NCBI RefSeq assembly: GCF_022919135.1
Contig: NZ_CP095049.1
Location: 5,274,501 to 5,338,500, forward strand
Length of the DNA stretch: 64,000 bases
Source of the DNA: Hymenobacter cellulosivorans
GTDB taxonomy: Bacteria > Bacteroidota > Bacteroidia > Cytophagales > Hymenobacteraceae
Direction of reading: 5' to 3'
Shown: positions 42,396-52,139 of the stretch, piece after piece
How positions within the stretch are numbered: position 1 is the first letter of the stretch
Layout of the letters: every line of letters begins with the position of its first letter
Made by a program: the position numbers and the translations under genes
The notes under the pieces: generated by a model
Seen by the model: the letters and a program-made list of their open reading frames with translations, nothing else
Databases searched by the model: none
Told to the model about the DNA's origin: nothing

Positions 42396-44033
42396 TTAGC
42401 CCACGAATGGGGCTCCGAACTGTGGAATCACGCGCTTTTTCGAGGCTTGTTCGTAGGCATAGGCCAGGCCCAGCAGTGGGCCTTCCTGGTAGGTCCCAGC
42501 CACGAACGACAACCCCACCGGTAAGCCGTGGGCCTGGCCCATGGGCACGGTAATGTGCGGGTAGCCCGCCATAGCCGCCGGCGACGAAAAGCCCGGGCCC
42601 TTCCAAGAGTCGCCGTTGATTAGGTCGAGGCAGGGCGCGGGGCCGTTGGTGACGGCTACCAGCGCATCGAGGCGGTTGTCGCGCAGCACCGTGTCGAGGG
42701 CCTGCCGGGCCCCGCCCTGGCTTTTTTTGCGGGCCGCCTGGTATTTGGCACTGCTCAGGCCGTCGGTTTTGTTGGCCGCTTCCAAAATTTCCTGCTGGAA
42801 GAAGGGCATGGCCTTGGCCTTGTTCTGCAGGTTGAAAGCCATAACGTCGGCCACGGTTTTCACCGAGGCGCCGGCCGTGCTCAGGTACTTATTCACGCCA
42901 TCCTTGAACTCGTAGAGCAGCACGTCGTACTCGGCTTCGCCCAGCGGGTCGGTCAGCTTTTCGACTTCCACCTCCACGATGGTTGCACCCTGCGCTTTGA
43001 GTACTTCCAGGGCCGCCTGCAGCAACGGAATAGCGTCGGAATTGCCTTTCAGGTGGTTTTTCTCCACCCCCAGCCGCTTGCCCTTCAGCCCGTCGGGCTT
43101 GAGAAAAGTGGTGTAATCGGCAACATTTTTACCGGTGCTCTCCTGAGTTACGGCATCGGCGGTATCGACGCCGGTGAGGGCGCCCAGCAGCAGGGCCGCG
43201 TCGCGCACGGTGCGGGCCATGGGACCGGCCGTGTCCTGGGTGGCCGAAATCGGGATGATGCCTGAGCGGCTGAGCAGACCCACGGTGGGCTTGATGCCCA
43301 CAATGCCCGAGCACGAGGCCGGCGACACCACCGAGCCGTCGGTTTCGGTGCCGATGGCCACGGCGCAGAGGTTGGCGGCCACGGCCACGCCCGAGCCTGA
43401 GCTGGAGCCGCTGGGTGTCCGGTCGAGGATGTAGGCGTTTTTGGTTTGGCCGCCCCGGCTGCTCCAGCCGCTGGTGGAGCGCGTGGAGCGGAAGTTGGCC
43501 CACTCGCTCAGGTTAGTTTTGCCCAGCAGCACGGCCCCAGCAGCCCGCAGGCGCTGCACGATAAAGGCATCCTGCTTGGCTTTGTGGCCGGCCAAGGCCA
43601 ACGCTCCGGCCGTGGTTTGCATTTGGTCGGCCGTATCGATGTTGTCTTTGATCAGCACCGGAATGCCGTGTAAAGGCCCGCGCACTTTGCCGTTTTTGCG
43701 TTCCTGGTCCAGGGCGTCGGCCAGCTTCAGGGCGTCGGGGTTTACTTCGATGACGGCGCGCAGGCGGGGCCCGTTCTGGTCGATGGCTTCAATGCGCTGC
43801 AAGTACAGCTCGGTCAGGCGGCGGGCCGTGTATTCCCCACTCTTGAGCTTGGCCTGCAGGTCGCTGATGGTGGCTTCCTGGAGCTCGAAGCTGTTGGTAG
43901 CGGCGGCTTGGTCGGGGTCGACGGCCAGGGCCGCGGCCGGCTCTTTGGATTCGGCGGTGCAGCCGCTCAGCGTCCAGGTGGAAAGGGCCACGCTGGCCAG
44001 GCCGCTGTTGCGCAGAAAAAGACGTCGGTTCAT
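42396..44033 (-). CDS. Exported amidase (amidase-signature family)
   Basis: A 545-residue enzyme from the ATG at 44033. The N-terminus has a twin-arginine-like motif '[10 protein letters not shown]' and a lipobox LSGC, so it is probably exported folded by Tat and then lipidated. The amidase-signature triad is present: Lys in '[12 protein letters not shown]', Ser in '[12 protein letters not shown]' and the nucleophile region '[20 protein letters not shown]'. Such enzymes hydrolyse amides including amino-acid amides and peptide-like substrates. It is close in layout to the peptide amidase/6-aminohexanoate-like branch. It is monocistronic. Confidence 0.92.
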   Translation of the reverse strand: MNRRLFLRNSGLASVALSTWTLSGCTAESKEPAAALAVDPDQAAATNSFELQEATISDLQAKLKSGEYTARRLTELYLQRIEAIDQNGPRLRAVIEVNPDALKLADALDQERKNGKVRGPLHGIPVLIKDNIDTADQMQTTAGALALAGHKAKQDAFIVQRLRAAGAVLLGKTNLSEWANFRSTRSTSGWSSRGGQTKNAYILDRTPSGSSSGSGVAVAANLCAVAIGTETDGSVVSPASCSGIVGIKPTVGLLSRSGIIPISATQDTAGPMARTVRDAALLLGALTGVDTADAVTQESTGKNVADYTTFLKPDGLKGKRLGVEKNHLKGNSDAIPLLQAALEVLKAQGATIVEVEVEKLTDPLGEAEYDVLLYEFKDGVNKYLSTAGASVKTVADVMAFNLQNKAKAMPFFQQEILEAANKTDGLSSAKYQAARKKSQGGARQALDTVLRDNRLDALVAVTNGPAPCLDLINGDSWKGPGFSSPAAMAGYPHITVPMGQAHGLPVGLSFVAGTYQEGPLLGLAYAYEQASKKRVIPQFGAPFVG

Positions 44034-44128
44034 GGGGATTTTTGCGGTCAATATACACCCGCCGCATGGTTATAGGCAATACGGAGCCGACAGCGACAGT
44101 TAGTACCCTGCGGCGCTAGGCGAGCCGC

Positions 44129-44308
44129 TCAGGCCGTGGATGCTCCAGCCTTGTTGCGCTGGCACTTTTCGCCGCAGTAGCGCACCTCATCCCAGCAGTT
44201 GCGCCACTTCTTGCGGTACTCAAACGGCCGGCCGCAAGTGAGGCATATTTTGGTCGGCAGATTACCTTTGACCAGCTTACGGGGCAGAGACGATGATGAC
44301 GGGGCCAT
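44129..44308 (-). CDS. DUF2256 small zinc-ribbon protein
   Basis: A 59-residue protein from the ATG at 44308; the longer frame upstream is antisense to the divergent gene and not protein-like. It shows the DUF2256 signature: 'KICLTCGRPFEYRKKW' then 'CWDEVRYCGEKCQRN', with Cys22/25/38/45/49 likely holding zinc. DUF2256 is common next to photolyase/cryptochrome-type genes, none of which is present here. It is divergent from the SMP-30-like gene. Confidence 0.85.
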   Translation of the reverse strand: MAPSSSSLPRKLVKGNLPTKICLTCGRPFEYRKKWRNCWDEVRYCGEKCQRNKAGASTA

Positions 44309-44423
44309 ACAAACCAAGAGTAGCTGCCCTGGCAACTTTAAGCAGGGGCAGAAGGTTTTGACCTCGACCGTCATTTCCCGGCCACCGCTCCTACTTGTAA
44401 CTTCAACCCACCCGCTAGTTAGC

Positions 44424-45443
44424 ATGAGTTCTATTCCTTCCCTTCTCCGGCAGCGCAGCTCGCTCACCCGGGCTGCCCTGCTGATCAGTACCCTGAGCCT
44501 GTCGGCCTGCCTGAACGACCCCGTGGACCCGGACACCGTAGTGGTGCCGGACGGCCCCGACGTGGTGCCTTTCACCCAAAACAACCTCTATCCCGAGGGC
44601 GTGGAGCTGGATACCAACAACGGCCGGTTTCTGGTAAGCTCCCAAACCAATGGCACCGTGGGCCAGGTCCGCAACAACACTTACAGCGTCTTTGCCACCG
44701 ACCCCCGGCTGATTTCGACGGTAGGGCTGCAAATCGATGAGCTACGCAACCGCCTGCTGGTAGCCGTCTCCGACCCGGGCTACAATACAACCCGTACCAG
44801 CGCGGCCACCAAGAACAAGCTCGCCGCCCTGGCCAGCTTCGACAGCTTCGGCCGTACGCTCAGCTTCGTAGATCTGGGTAGACTACGCCCCGACGAAAAT
44901 CATTTCGCCAACGACGTAGCTGTTGACCAGAATGGCAACGCCTACATCACCGACAGTTTCGCGCCTATCATCTACAAAGTCGATGAAACGGGCGTAGCTT
45001 CCGTCTTTCTGGAAGATGAGCGCCTGCGGGCTCCCGCCGGCAAGTTTGGTCTGAACGGCATCGAGTTGCACCCCGACGGCTATTTGCTAGTCGCCAAATC
45101 CGACGACGGCAGTTTGTTCAAAGTGCCCCTCGACGCCCCCACGACCTTCACCAAGGTCACCGTCAGCCAAAACCTGGTCGGCCTCGATGGCTTGGCCTTT
45201 CAGGATGTTTCCACGGTTTATGCCGTAACTAATTCGCAGGCCAAAGTATACCGGCTGGCTACCACCAACGCCTTCGCCGATGCGGCCGTGACGGGCACCT
45301 TTGAAACCCTGCCGCAGTACCCAACCACACTGGCTCGCCGCAACGAGAAGGAAACCTACGTGCTTTACTCCAACCTCAACGCGCTGCAGGCCCAGACGAC
45401 CCCGCCGACAGCGAATTACAGCATCGTCAAGCTGAAATTCTAA
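44424..45443 (+). CDS. SMP-30/gluconolactonase-like lipoprotein
   Basis: A 339-residue protein from the ATG at 44424 with a type II signal peptide (LSLSAC). After a Pro/Asp-rich linker a six-bladed beta-propeller is suggested by repeats such as 'YPEGVELDTNNGRFLVSS', 'FANDVAVDQNGNAYITDSF' and 'FGLNGIELHPDGYLLVAK', typical of SMP-30/strictosidine-synthase-like proteins. The metal-binding residues of true lactonases cannot be confirmed. Its location is the cell envelope. Confidence 0.8.
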   Translation: MSSIPSLLRQRSSLTRAALLISTLSLSACLNDPVDPDTVVVPDGPDVVPFTQNNLYPEGVELDTNNGRFLVSSQTNGTVGQVRNNTYSVFATDPRLISTVGLQIDELRNRLLVAVSDPGYNTTRTSAATKNKLAALASFDSFGRTLSFVDLGRLRPDENHFANDVAVDQNGNAYITDSFAPIIYKVDETGVASVFLEDERLRAPAGKFGLNGIELHPDGYLLVAKSDDGSLFKVPLDAPTTFTKVTVSQNLVGLDGLAFQDVSTVYAVTNSQAKVYRLATTNAFADAAVTGTFETLPQYPTTLARRNEKETYVLYSNLNALQAQTTPPTANYSIVKLKF

Positions 45444-45495
45444 CAGTACCTTCGTCCGTCTCAAGCCACTAGCGCAAAGCCGCCGTGTCAGGCCG

Positions 45496-47685
45496 TTAAG
45501 GCTTTTCACTAATGCTTTGCGCTAGTTTTTTGGGCACCCCGATACTATTGAGCAAACCACTGACCAGCCCTTGCCGCCACAGTGACAACACCGACACCCG
45601 CAGGTCGCGGCGGCTTTGCATCGAGCCAACCTTGAGCCGGTCGGGTCCCAGCCCCCGCGGGTTCTCGTCGCGGATGAGGATGCCGTTGAGCAGCTTGGAG
45701 CCGATTTTGGTTGTCAGCGTTTTTTGATCGGCGCCGCCCTGCTGGCTGAGCAGCGTCAGTTTCAGGTTGGAATACTCGGCCCGCATGGTGCCGGTAATAC
45801 CCTGGCGGTTGCCGCGCAGCTGCACCGTGGCCCGGCGCACGTCGCCGCTGGCGAAGCGCACCAGGCGGCTGGGCTCGGTTACGGGGTTGAGCAGGGTGAT
45901 GGAACCGGGGCCAAACGACCCTTCCCCGCTGTGGGCGCCGCTGGGGTCGAGCACCGGGATGCGGAAGGTGGCCCGGGCGTACCAGCTGTTTTGCAGCCAG
46001 CCGCTGGCCTCTACTAGCAAGGGCGTGGCGCGAGTCATCAGGCGCGGGTTGTTGGTCACGTTGCGCAGCGTTAGGCCGATGCGGTTGAAGGTTACGTGGC
46101 CGCTTTCACCGGTTTTAGGACCTACGTAGGACGTAGCCACGTAGCCGTTGGTAAGCATAATACGCCGCAGGTTAAGCTGCATAGGCAGCTTGGCCAACGA
46201 CTCCTGGGTAACCATCGAAGGCTCCGGGTTCAGTGGGAAACGGCCGTCGCCGGCTACCAGTACGCGCAGCTTGCTCAGTTCCACGGTCTGGGCCAGCAGG
46301 GCATTGTGGTGACTAAAAGCGGCGAAGTCGAACCCCGAAATCTGCACGCCCGGGGCCTGCACCGTTATGTGGGGCGTCTGGTGGCCTTTGTAGCGGGCCA
46401 GGGCCGCCGGGCTCATTGTAGGCCGAATCGTGATGCCATTGGCCCGCAGCAGGCCCGTACTGGTACGCAGCTCGGTGCTCCGGATACCCAGCCAGTACAC
46501 CGGCGCCGACACCATGCTTTGGACCCGGCCCGTACGCACCGTCCAGCTGCGGGCATACCATATCCGCCGGGCCTGCCCGGCACCAGCCGCCGTCAGCAAT
46601 ATGTTTTCAGCCTGCAGTTGAATATCCTGAATCCGGGGCTTGGGTTTGATGGCCGTTAGCCGGAGCTGGCCTTGCTCTACCCGCAGGTGAGCTATTTCCA
46701 GGTAGTTGAGCACGGGAGCCACCACTTCGTGCAGAGGCGGCGGGGGCTGCAAGGGCAGGGCCGCCGTTACCCAAGGCCGGGTTAGCGTTACGGAGTCGAG
46801 GCGCAGGTGCCGGCGCCGCAGCTCGGCGCTGCTCACCCCACTCACTAGCAGCCGCGGCAGCACCAGCTGCACCCGGATAGCAGCCCCCTGCTGCTGGATA
46901 TTCTGCAACGACCACACGCGCACAGAGTCGAGGGCAACCTGCTGCCGGCGGGTACAATAGGCGGCGTGCCCCACTCGTATCCGGTGCTCGGCCACGGTAC
47001 CGACGGCGCCGGTCAGCTGCCCCGCTACGGCCGCCGCGTAGCCGACCCGCTGCGAGTCGGCCGCACCGGCGGCCGTCAGCAGCATATCCTGGGCCGTGAA
47101 GCTGGCCTGACGCACACTAGCCAGCGGCAGCCGCTCGGGCCCATACGCCACTTGCCAGCCCAGCAAACCCAAATATCCAATGCGCAGCCCGTCCAGATGC
47201 TTGGGTAGCTGCTCGTGCAGGGGCTGCCCGGCCGGCTGTTTGCCGGGCAGTTCGAGCACCCGCAGCCGGGCGCCGGCCAGCACCACCGAGTCGATGGGCA
47301 CGACGGAGCCACGCAGCAGGGCCCCCAGGCCGATACCGGTGATGCGCAGGACAGGTACATCGGCCAGTAGGCGGGGCAGCTTGGCTTGGCTCCATTGGGA
47401 GCCGGCCTGGGCAGGCCGGAGCCGGATGTTGCGCAACTGCACCGAGCGGTACCAGAGGCTGGTATGCAGCTCCCCGATTTGCAGGCGGTAGCGCCCCTGG
47501 GTTTGGGTGGCCACCTGCTTTTCCAGGGTAGTGCGCAGCCATGGGTCGAGCAGCAGCAGGGCCAGACTCACTAGCAGCACCAGCAACAGGAATACACCCC
47601 CAACCCAGTAGGGCCAGCGACGCCTGGGCGGCCCGGCCGAAGCCAACGACTCGTGCGGGAAAGAGGCAGGGGAAGTTGGATTCAC
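45496..47685 (-). CDS. AsmA-like / DUF748-type envelope protein
   Basis: A 729-residue protein from a GTG start. One N-terminal TM lies at residues 25-47, followed by 'RTTLEKQVATQTQGRYRLQI' and 'SVQLRNIRLRP', which match the start of AsmA-type proteins. The remainder is long and strand-rich without further TMs, as expected for bridge-like periplasmic proteins related to lipid transport to the outer membrane. The stop lies within an inverted repeat (ACTAGCGCAAAGC at 45468-45480 with GCTTTGCGCTAGT at 45515-45527). Confidence 0.65.
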   Translation of the reverse strand: MNPTSPASFPHESLASAGPPRRRWPYWVGGVFLLLVLLVSLALLLLDPWLRTTLEKQVATQTQGRYRLQIGELHTSLWYRSVQLRNIRLRPAQAGSQWSQAKLPRLLADVPVLRITGIGLGALLRGSVVPIDSVVLAGARLRVLELPGKQPAGQPLHEQLPKHLDGLRIGYLGLLGWQVAYGPERLPLASVRQASFTAQDMLLTAAGAADSQRVGYAAAVAGQLTGAVGTVAEHRIRVGHAAYCTRRQQVALDSVRVWSLQNIQQQGAAIRVQLVLPRLLVSGVSSAELRRRHLRLDSVTLTRPWVTAALPLQPPPPLHEVVAPVLNYLEIAHLRVEQGQLRLTAIKPKPRIQDIQLQAENILLTAAGAGQARRIWYARSWTVRTGRVQSMVSAPVYWLGIRSTELRTSTGLLRANGITIRPTMSPAALARYKGHQTPHITVQAPGVQISGFDFAAFSHHNALLAQTVELSKLRVLVAGDGRFPLNPEPSMVTQESLAKLPMQLNLRRIMLTNGYVATSYVGPKTGESGHVTFNRIGLTLRNVTNNPRLMTRATPLLVEASGWLQNSWYARATFRIPVLDPSGAHSGEGSFGPGSITLLNPVTEPSRLVRFASGDVRRATVQLRGNRQGITGTMRAEYSNLKLTLLSQQGGADQKTLTTKIGSKLLNGILIRDENPRGLGPDRLKVGSMQSRRDLRVSVLSLWRQGLVSGLLNSIGVPKKLAQSISEKP

Positions 47686-47792
47686 CGGAATGAAAGAATG
47701 AGAAGATGACTTTACCGCAGAAGCTTACGGCCGAGGTTGTTCGGCTTCGGGACTCAGCGTCCGGGAATGCTTACCGCTTAACGCGCTGCTTT

Positions 47793-47847
47793 GTTCGAAC
47801 ACAAAAAAAGGTCTCCCGGCAAGGGAGACCTTTTTTTGTGTTCGAAC
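47793..47847. terminator. Terminator hairpin upstream of the AsmA-like gene
   Basis: A perfect palindrome CGAACACAAAAAAAGGTCTC / GAGACCTTTTTTTGTGTTCG with A7/T7 in the arms. It lies 9 bp after the stop of the PAS gene (minus strand), which it probably terminates. Confidence 0.88.
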
Positions 47848-47855
47848 TCAGGGGC

Positions 47856-48401
47856 TCAGGCTTCTTCGCCCAAGCGCCGACGCAAGTCCTGGACCTGCCG
47901 CTCTAGCTCCAGGTTGCGGAAAGTTACTTTTACTTCGAGGTCGGCGTAGGCCCGCTCCAGTTCCTGCTCACGGCGGCGCAGGGCCAGCTCGGTAAGCTTC
48001 TGGTCGTGAATATCGGTACAGGTGCCAAACCACTGCCGGATGTTGCCGGCTTCATCATACTGAGGCTGAGCTTGGCCCAAAAACCAACGGAATTCGCCGT
48101 TTTTTCCTTTGAAGCGGTATTCTATTTCGTAGAAGTCGCCGGTGGCTAGCGAATGGCCCCACACCTGCCGGGCGCGCTGCTGGTCGTCGGGGTGGAGCAG
48201 GTTGTTCCACATATCGGGCCCTACGCTGTCCTTGAGCGAGTAGCCAGTGTAGTCGATCCAGCGCTGATTGAAATAGGTATGAAAACCGGTGGGGTCTGTG
48301 AACCAGACCAGCTGGGGGATAAAATCAGCGAAAAGGCGGAACTGCTCCTCGGCCTGCCGACGGGTAAGCTCCTCGTTCGAGACAAATTCAGAATTGACCA
48401 T
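47856..48401 (-). CDS. PAS domain protein without output domain
   Basis: A 181-residue protein. Residues 18-130 form a PAS/PAC unit: 'FRLFADFIPQLVWFTDPTGF', 'YFNQRWIDYTGYSLKD', 'WNNLLHPDDQQRARQVW', 'YEIEYRFKGKNGEFRWFLGQ' and 'WFGTCTDIHDQK'. Residues 130-178 are a coiled coil ('LRRREQELERAYADLEVKVT'). There is no kinase or DNA-binding domain, so it may be a sensor that pairs with another protein or a truncated kinase. It is preceded by a small gene on the same strand with 9 bp between them. Confidence 0.85.
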   Translation of the reverse strand: MVNSEFVSNEELTRRQAEEQFRLFADFIPQLVWFTDPTGFHTYFNQRWIDYTGYSLKDSVGPDMWNNLLHPDDQQRARQVWGHSLATGDFYEIEYRFKGKNGEFRWFLGQAQPQYDEAGNIRQWFGTCTDIHDQKLTELALRRREQELERAYADLEVKVTFRNLELERQVQDLRRRLGEEA

Positions 48402-48410
48402 GAAACGTAA

Positions 48411-48773
48411 TCAACAAGGCTGGGCGAGCTGCAACTCCATGCCCGACTGGAAATATAAGTTAAGCTGGCTCTGCAACCCGTCGGCGGAGCGCCGGAGCCG
48501 GGTAATAAGAGCCTTGGTTTCCTCCTGTAGCAGTTGCAGCTCCAGGTAGGGGCGGTTGAGCAGCGAGTCACGCTGCACCGACCACTGGCCGGAATCGTGC
48601 AGGGCGGGAGCGTGTACCTGCACCATGCCGGGCGTCAGCAGCAGCCGGGTGGCCTGGGCCAGGGCACTGTCCGGGCTATTGCGGTTGAGCACCCGTTCAG
48701 CCACGCACCACTCCCCAGTGAGGTACTCATCGGGAAGCTGCTGCAGATTGACGTCGAATAAGGTTTCGTCCAT
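48411..48773 (-). CDS. Hypothetical protein upstream of the PAS gene
   Basis: A 120-residue protein from the ATG at 48773, with no signal peptide. The pattern 'LTGEWCVAERVL', 'TRLLLTPGMVQVHAP' and 'SQLNLYFQSGMELQLAQ' looks like a small beta-sandwich or lipocalin-like domain, though the family is not certain. It lies 9 bp before the PAS gene and is probably co-transcribed. Confidence 0.5.
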   Translation of the reverse strand: MDETLFDVNLQQLPDEYLTGEWCVAERVLNRNSPDSALAQATRLLLTPGMVQVHAPALHDSGQWSVQRDSLLNRPYLELQLLQEETKALITRLRRSADGLQSQLNLYFQSGMELQLAQPC

Positions 48774-49256
48774 GCGTAAACAAGAGTCTATCAGCTTCAG
48801 CTTTGGCCAGGGCACCAAACGAGCCCAACAGTAACAGACCCAGGAATGAAGTTGATTCTTACAAATATACTACTGGACCCAACGTCAGGGAACCGCAAAA
48901 GTTCACCTACCTGTCGAGCTTATTAGGGAATATTCAGTTCCTATTGATTTTCACTCGGATATATTTTGTACCCGGCTAAGTGCCACCACTGGGCCAGATC
49001 ATACCTACTACGAAGAATCAGCTGGGAACCTACACCGGAATAGTCATATTACAATTGCAATACCGAGCCTCAAGCTGAGATGGGCGTACGACTACGAGTT
49101 AGCCGAACTGCTTAATACAATAGGACCATGGTCATGACCAGAAGACCCTGAAATCGATATTTAAAAATATCTGCCTACTCTAAGCATCCTATATAGAGAA
49201 GCTCGAGTCTTTACCTTACTCCCTTCCCTCCTGCTGCCTTTGTTGGAATAATATAC

Positions 49257-49331
49257 ATACGAAAAATATCGTATATATTCTTTCAATATACGAATTGATT
49301 CGTATATGTTTGCAGTACGAAATATTTCGTA
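49257..49331 (+). promoter_or_regulatory. Three stacked palindromes (operator candidate) before the outer-membrane receptor
   Basis: In an AT-rich 578-bp gap lie ATACGAAAAATATCGTAT (49257-49274, arms of 6), ATATACGAAT-TG-ATTCGTATAT (49286-49307, perfect arms of 10) and TACGAAATATTTCGTA (49316-49331, perfect arms of 8). All share the half-site TACGA(A). Centres are 31 and 27 bp apart and the last ends 20 bp before the start codon. A further GATATTT-AA-AAATATC palindrome lies at 49157-49172. The array fits a multi-site operator for a dimeric regulator. Confidence 0.6.
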
Positions 49332-49351
49332 AAACACTTCCCGACTGCGCC

Positions 49352-51946
49352 ATGACCCCAACCCTCTACCCCACCCGCAGTGTAGCTACCGCTTTACTCA
49401 GTGTTCCCCGCCAGCTACGGCCCCTGCCCTCAGGCTGGGCGCGTGGGCTGTGGCTGCTCTCCGGGGCCTTATTGCTGGCTCAGGTCACGAACACAGCCGT
49501 GCGGGCCCAGGCGCCAGCCGGCGCGGCCAGCAGCGTGGCAGCCGCTGCCGCCGGCCGGCTGACGGGCCAGGTGGTGAACGAGAAAACCGGTCAGCCCGTG
49601 GAATTTGCCACTGTGGCTCTGCTGGACGAGGCCAGCGGCAAAACCCTGGACGGGGCCGCCTGCGACGATCAGGGCCGGTTTGCCCTCGCCAAAATCGGGG
49701 CGGGCCGCTACCGGGTGGTGGTCAGCTTCGTGGGCTTTCAGCCGCGCACGGTGGCGGGCGTCGTGGTGGAAGCAAATGCCGCGGTAGTGGACCTGGGCCC
49801 GATCAGGCTGACGCCAACGGTGCAGCAGCTAGGCGAGGTGAAGGTTACCGGGGAGCGGGAATTGGTCGAGAATAAGGTGGACCGTATCGTCTACAACGCC
49901 GAAAAGGACATCACCAACGCGGGCGGCTCGGCCACCGATGTACTACAGAAAGTGCCCCTGCTCACAGTGGACCTCAACGGCAATCTGCAGCTGCGGGGCT
50001 CATCCAATATCCGGGTACTGGTGAACGGCAAGCCTTCGGCCATCATGGCCACCAACCTGGCCGACGCCCTGCGCCAGATTCCGGCCGACCAGATCAAGAG
50101 CGTAGAGGTTATTACTTCGCCCTCGGCCAAGTACGACGCGGAAGGCTCGGCGGGCATCGTCAACATCATTCTGAAGAAGAACAACCTGGAAGGCCTCAAT
50201 GGCTCCGAAAATTCGGCCGTGGGTACCCGGGGCTCGTTTCACAGCCTGACGCTGAACAGCCGCCGGGGCAAGCTGGGCCTCAACGCCAACGTTGGGGCCA
50301 ACCTCTTCTACAATATTGCCCGCAACGACAGCCGGCGCACCGATTTTCTGCCCGAAGGCCAGCAGAGCCTGCTTGAGCAGCGCGGCGACTTCACCAACCT
50401 CGGCGGTGGCGGCTACGGGCAGCTGGGCCTCGACTACGACCTGACGCCCAAGGACGCGCTAAACCTGAGCGTGCGGGGCAACGTGTTTGGCTATACCAAC
50501 GCCCGCTCCCAGTTCACGCGTTTTCGTCTGCCCACGGCCCCGCTGGACGAGTACAACCGCGACATCGACACCCACAACGACAGCCGCAACCTTGACCTGA
50601 ACTTCGGCTACGTCAAGACCCTGCCCCGGCCCCGGCAGGAGCTGAGCTTTCTGGCCCTCTACACCGTCAATACCGGGGACACCGACTACAACCTGGAGCA
50701 GCAGCGCTGGGCCGATGGGCGCGCCTATGTGGACTACCTCGAAAACAGCTACAACGCCAGCCGCAACCGCGAAGCCACCTTCCAGACCGACTACGTACAG
50801 CCCCTGGACAGCACCCAAACCCTGGAAATCGGGGTAAAAACGATTCTGCGCAACGTGAGCAGCGACTACCGCGTGGAAGCCGACAGCCTCGACGGCCGTA
50901 GCTTCGTGCTGGTGCCCTCGCGCTCCAACAACTTCCGCTACGACCAGAATGTGTACGCCAGCTACCTGAGCTACGGCTTTGCCGTGGGCAAAACTCTGAC
51001 CTTCAAGGTAGGCGGCCGCCTGGAACACACCCGCATCGACGGCGACTTCCGCAGCGACAACACGACCTTGCGCACGAGCTACACCAACCTGGTGCCCAGC
51101 GTGCAGGCCGCCTGGGACGTAACCAAGGACCAGAAGCTCAAGCTCAGCTACACCCGCCGGATTCAGCGGCCCAGCATTTTTTACCTGAACCCCTACCTCA
51201 ACACCAGCAACCCACGCAACGTGCTGGTAGGCAACCCTGCCCTCGACGCCGAACTGACCGACGCCTACGAGCTGGGCTACAACACCTACCTCAACAAAAG
51301 CTCGTTTACCTTCTCGGCCTACTCCCGCCAGACCAACAATGCCATTGAAGCCGTGTCGCGCACGGTGGCGGCCCGCGACGTTATAGCCACCACCGACTCG
51401 GCCCAGCTGCTGCTCACCACCTTTCAGAACGTGGCCCGCAATGCTACCTACGGCCTGAGCGTGTCGGGCTCGACCAAGCTCACGGCCAAGTGGACCATCA
51501 GCGGCAACGTGAACTACTACTACATGCGGGTGCAAAGTCCGGCGCTGGGCCTGGAAAACGGCGGCACAATGCATAACGCCAACCTCACCTCGTCCTGGCA
51601 GTTTGACAAGGGCTGGAGCGCCCAGTTTACGGGGTTGTTCAACTCGCGTCGGATTCAGCTGCAGGGCCGCTCCTCGGGTTACCGCAGCTACAACCTGGCC
51701 GTGAAGAAGGACCTATTCCAAAAAAAGGGTAGCCTGACGCTGGCCATCATCAACCCCTTCAACCGCCAACTGGTATTCCGCAACGACCTGGCCACCGACC
51801 GGTTCACCTACACCGACAATTCTTACTTCCTGAACCGTAACCTGCGGCTGAGCTTCAACTACCAGTTTGGCAAGATCGAAAACCGACCTGCCCGCCCCAA
51901 AAAGAGCATCCGCAACGACGACCAGAAGGAAGGCGGCAACGGTTGA
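49352..51946 (+). CDS. Outer-membrane beta-barrel / TonB-dependent receptor-like protein
   Basis: An 864-residue protein from the ATG at 49352. A long signal region (residues ~20-55, ending 'AVRAQAPAG') is followed by a carboxypeptidase-regulatory-like domain ('RLTGQVVNEKTGQPVEFATV', 'GRYRVVVSFVGFQPRTV'), a plug domain ('LQKVPLLTVDLNGNLQLRG', 'IPADQIKSVEVITSPSAKYD', 'GSAGIVNIILKKN') and a beta-barrel of the OMP_b-brl_3 class. No SusD-like partner is encoded next to it, so this is not a typical glycan-uptake pair. It is preceded by a triple palindrome and followed by a terminator. Confidence 0.9.
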   Translation: MTPTLYPTRSVATALLSVPRQLRPLPSGWARGLWLLSGALLLAQVTNTAVRAQAPAGAASSVAAAAAGRLTGQVVNEKTGQPVEFATVALLDEASGKTLDGAACDDQGRFALAKIGAGRYRVVVSFVGFQPRTVAGVVVEANAAVVDLGPIRLTPTVQQLGEVKVTGERELVENKVDRIVYNAEKDITNAGGSATDVLQKVPLLTVDLNGNLQLRGSSNIRVLVNGKPSAIMATNLADALRQIPADQIKSVEVITSPSAKYDAEGSAGIVNIILKKNNLEGLNGSENSAVGTRGSFHSLTLNSRRGKLGLNANVGANLFYNIARNDSRRTDFLPEGQQSLLEQRGDFTNLGGGGYGQLGLDYDLTPKDALNLSVRGNVFGYTNARSQFTRFRLPTAPLDEYNRDIDTHNDSRNLDLNFGYVKTLPRPRQELSFLALYTVNTGDTDYNLEQQRWADGRAYVDYLENSYNASRNREATFQTDYVQPLDSTQTLEIGVKTILRNVSSDYRVEADSLDGRSFVLVPSRSNNFRYDQNVYASYLSYGFAVGKTLTFKVGGRLEHTRIDGDFRSDNTTLRTSYTNLVPSVQAAWDVTKDQKLKLSYTRRIQRPSIFYLNPYLNTSNPRNVLVGNPALDAELTDAYELGYNTYLNKSSFTFSAYSRQTNNAIEAVSRTVAARDVIATTDSAQLLLTTFQNVARNATYGLSVSGSTKLTAKWTISGNVNYYYMRVQSPALGLENGGTMHNANLTSSWQFDKGWSAQFTGLFNSRRIQLQGRSSGYRSYNLAVKKDLFQKKGSLTLAIINPFNRQLVFRNDLATDRFTYTDNSYFLNRNLRLSFNYQFGKIENRPARPKKSIRNDDQKEGGNG

Positions 51947-51966
51947 TTTTAAAGCTCATAATCAGC

Positions 51967-52003
51967 AAAAGAGCTGCTTCCTGCTCCGGAACAGCTCTTT
52001 TTT
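51967..52003 (+). terminator. Terminator after the receptor gene
   Basis: AAAAGAGCTG (51967-51976) pairs with CAGCTCTTTT (51992-52001) and T-run. Confidence 0.85.
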
Positions 52004-52139
52004 ATGCCCCGTCATGCCAGTTCGGGAGCAGCGGAGCGGGCAGAAGTGCAGTTGCCGTTAAGAATTTGGTGCAGGAGTGCATAACTGTGGGTTTTTGCCT
52101 TCCTTTCCCGCTCTGCTTTCTTGCTAAACACCGCTTGCT

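Noticed and set aside
50459..51574. A 371-codon open frame opposite the receptor gene
   Set aside because: Shadow of the high-GC receptor gene; Gly/Val/His-rich sequence without domains.
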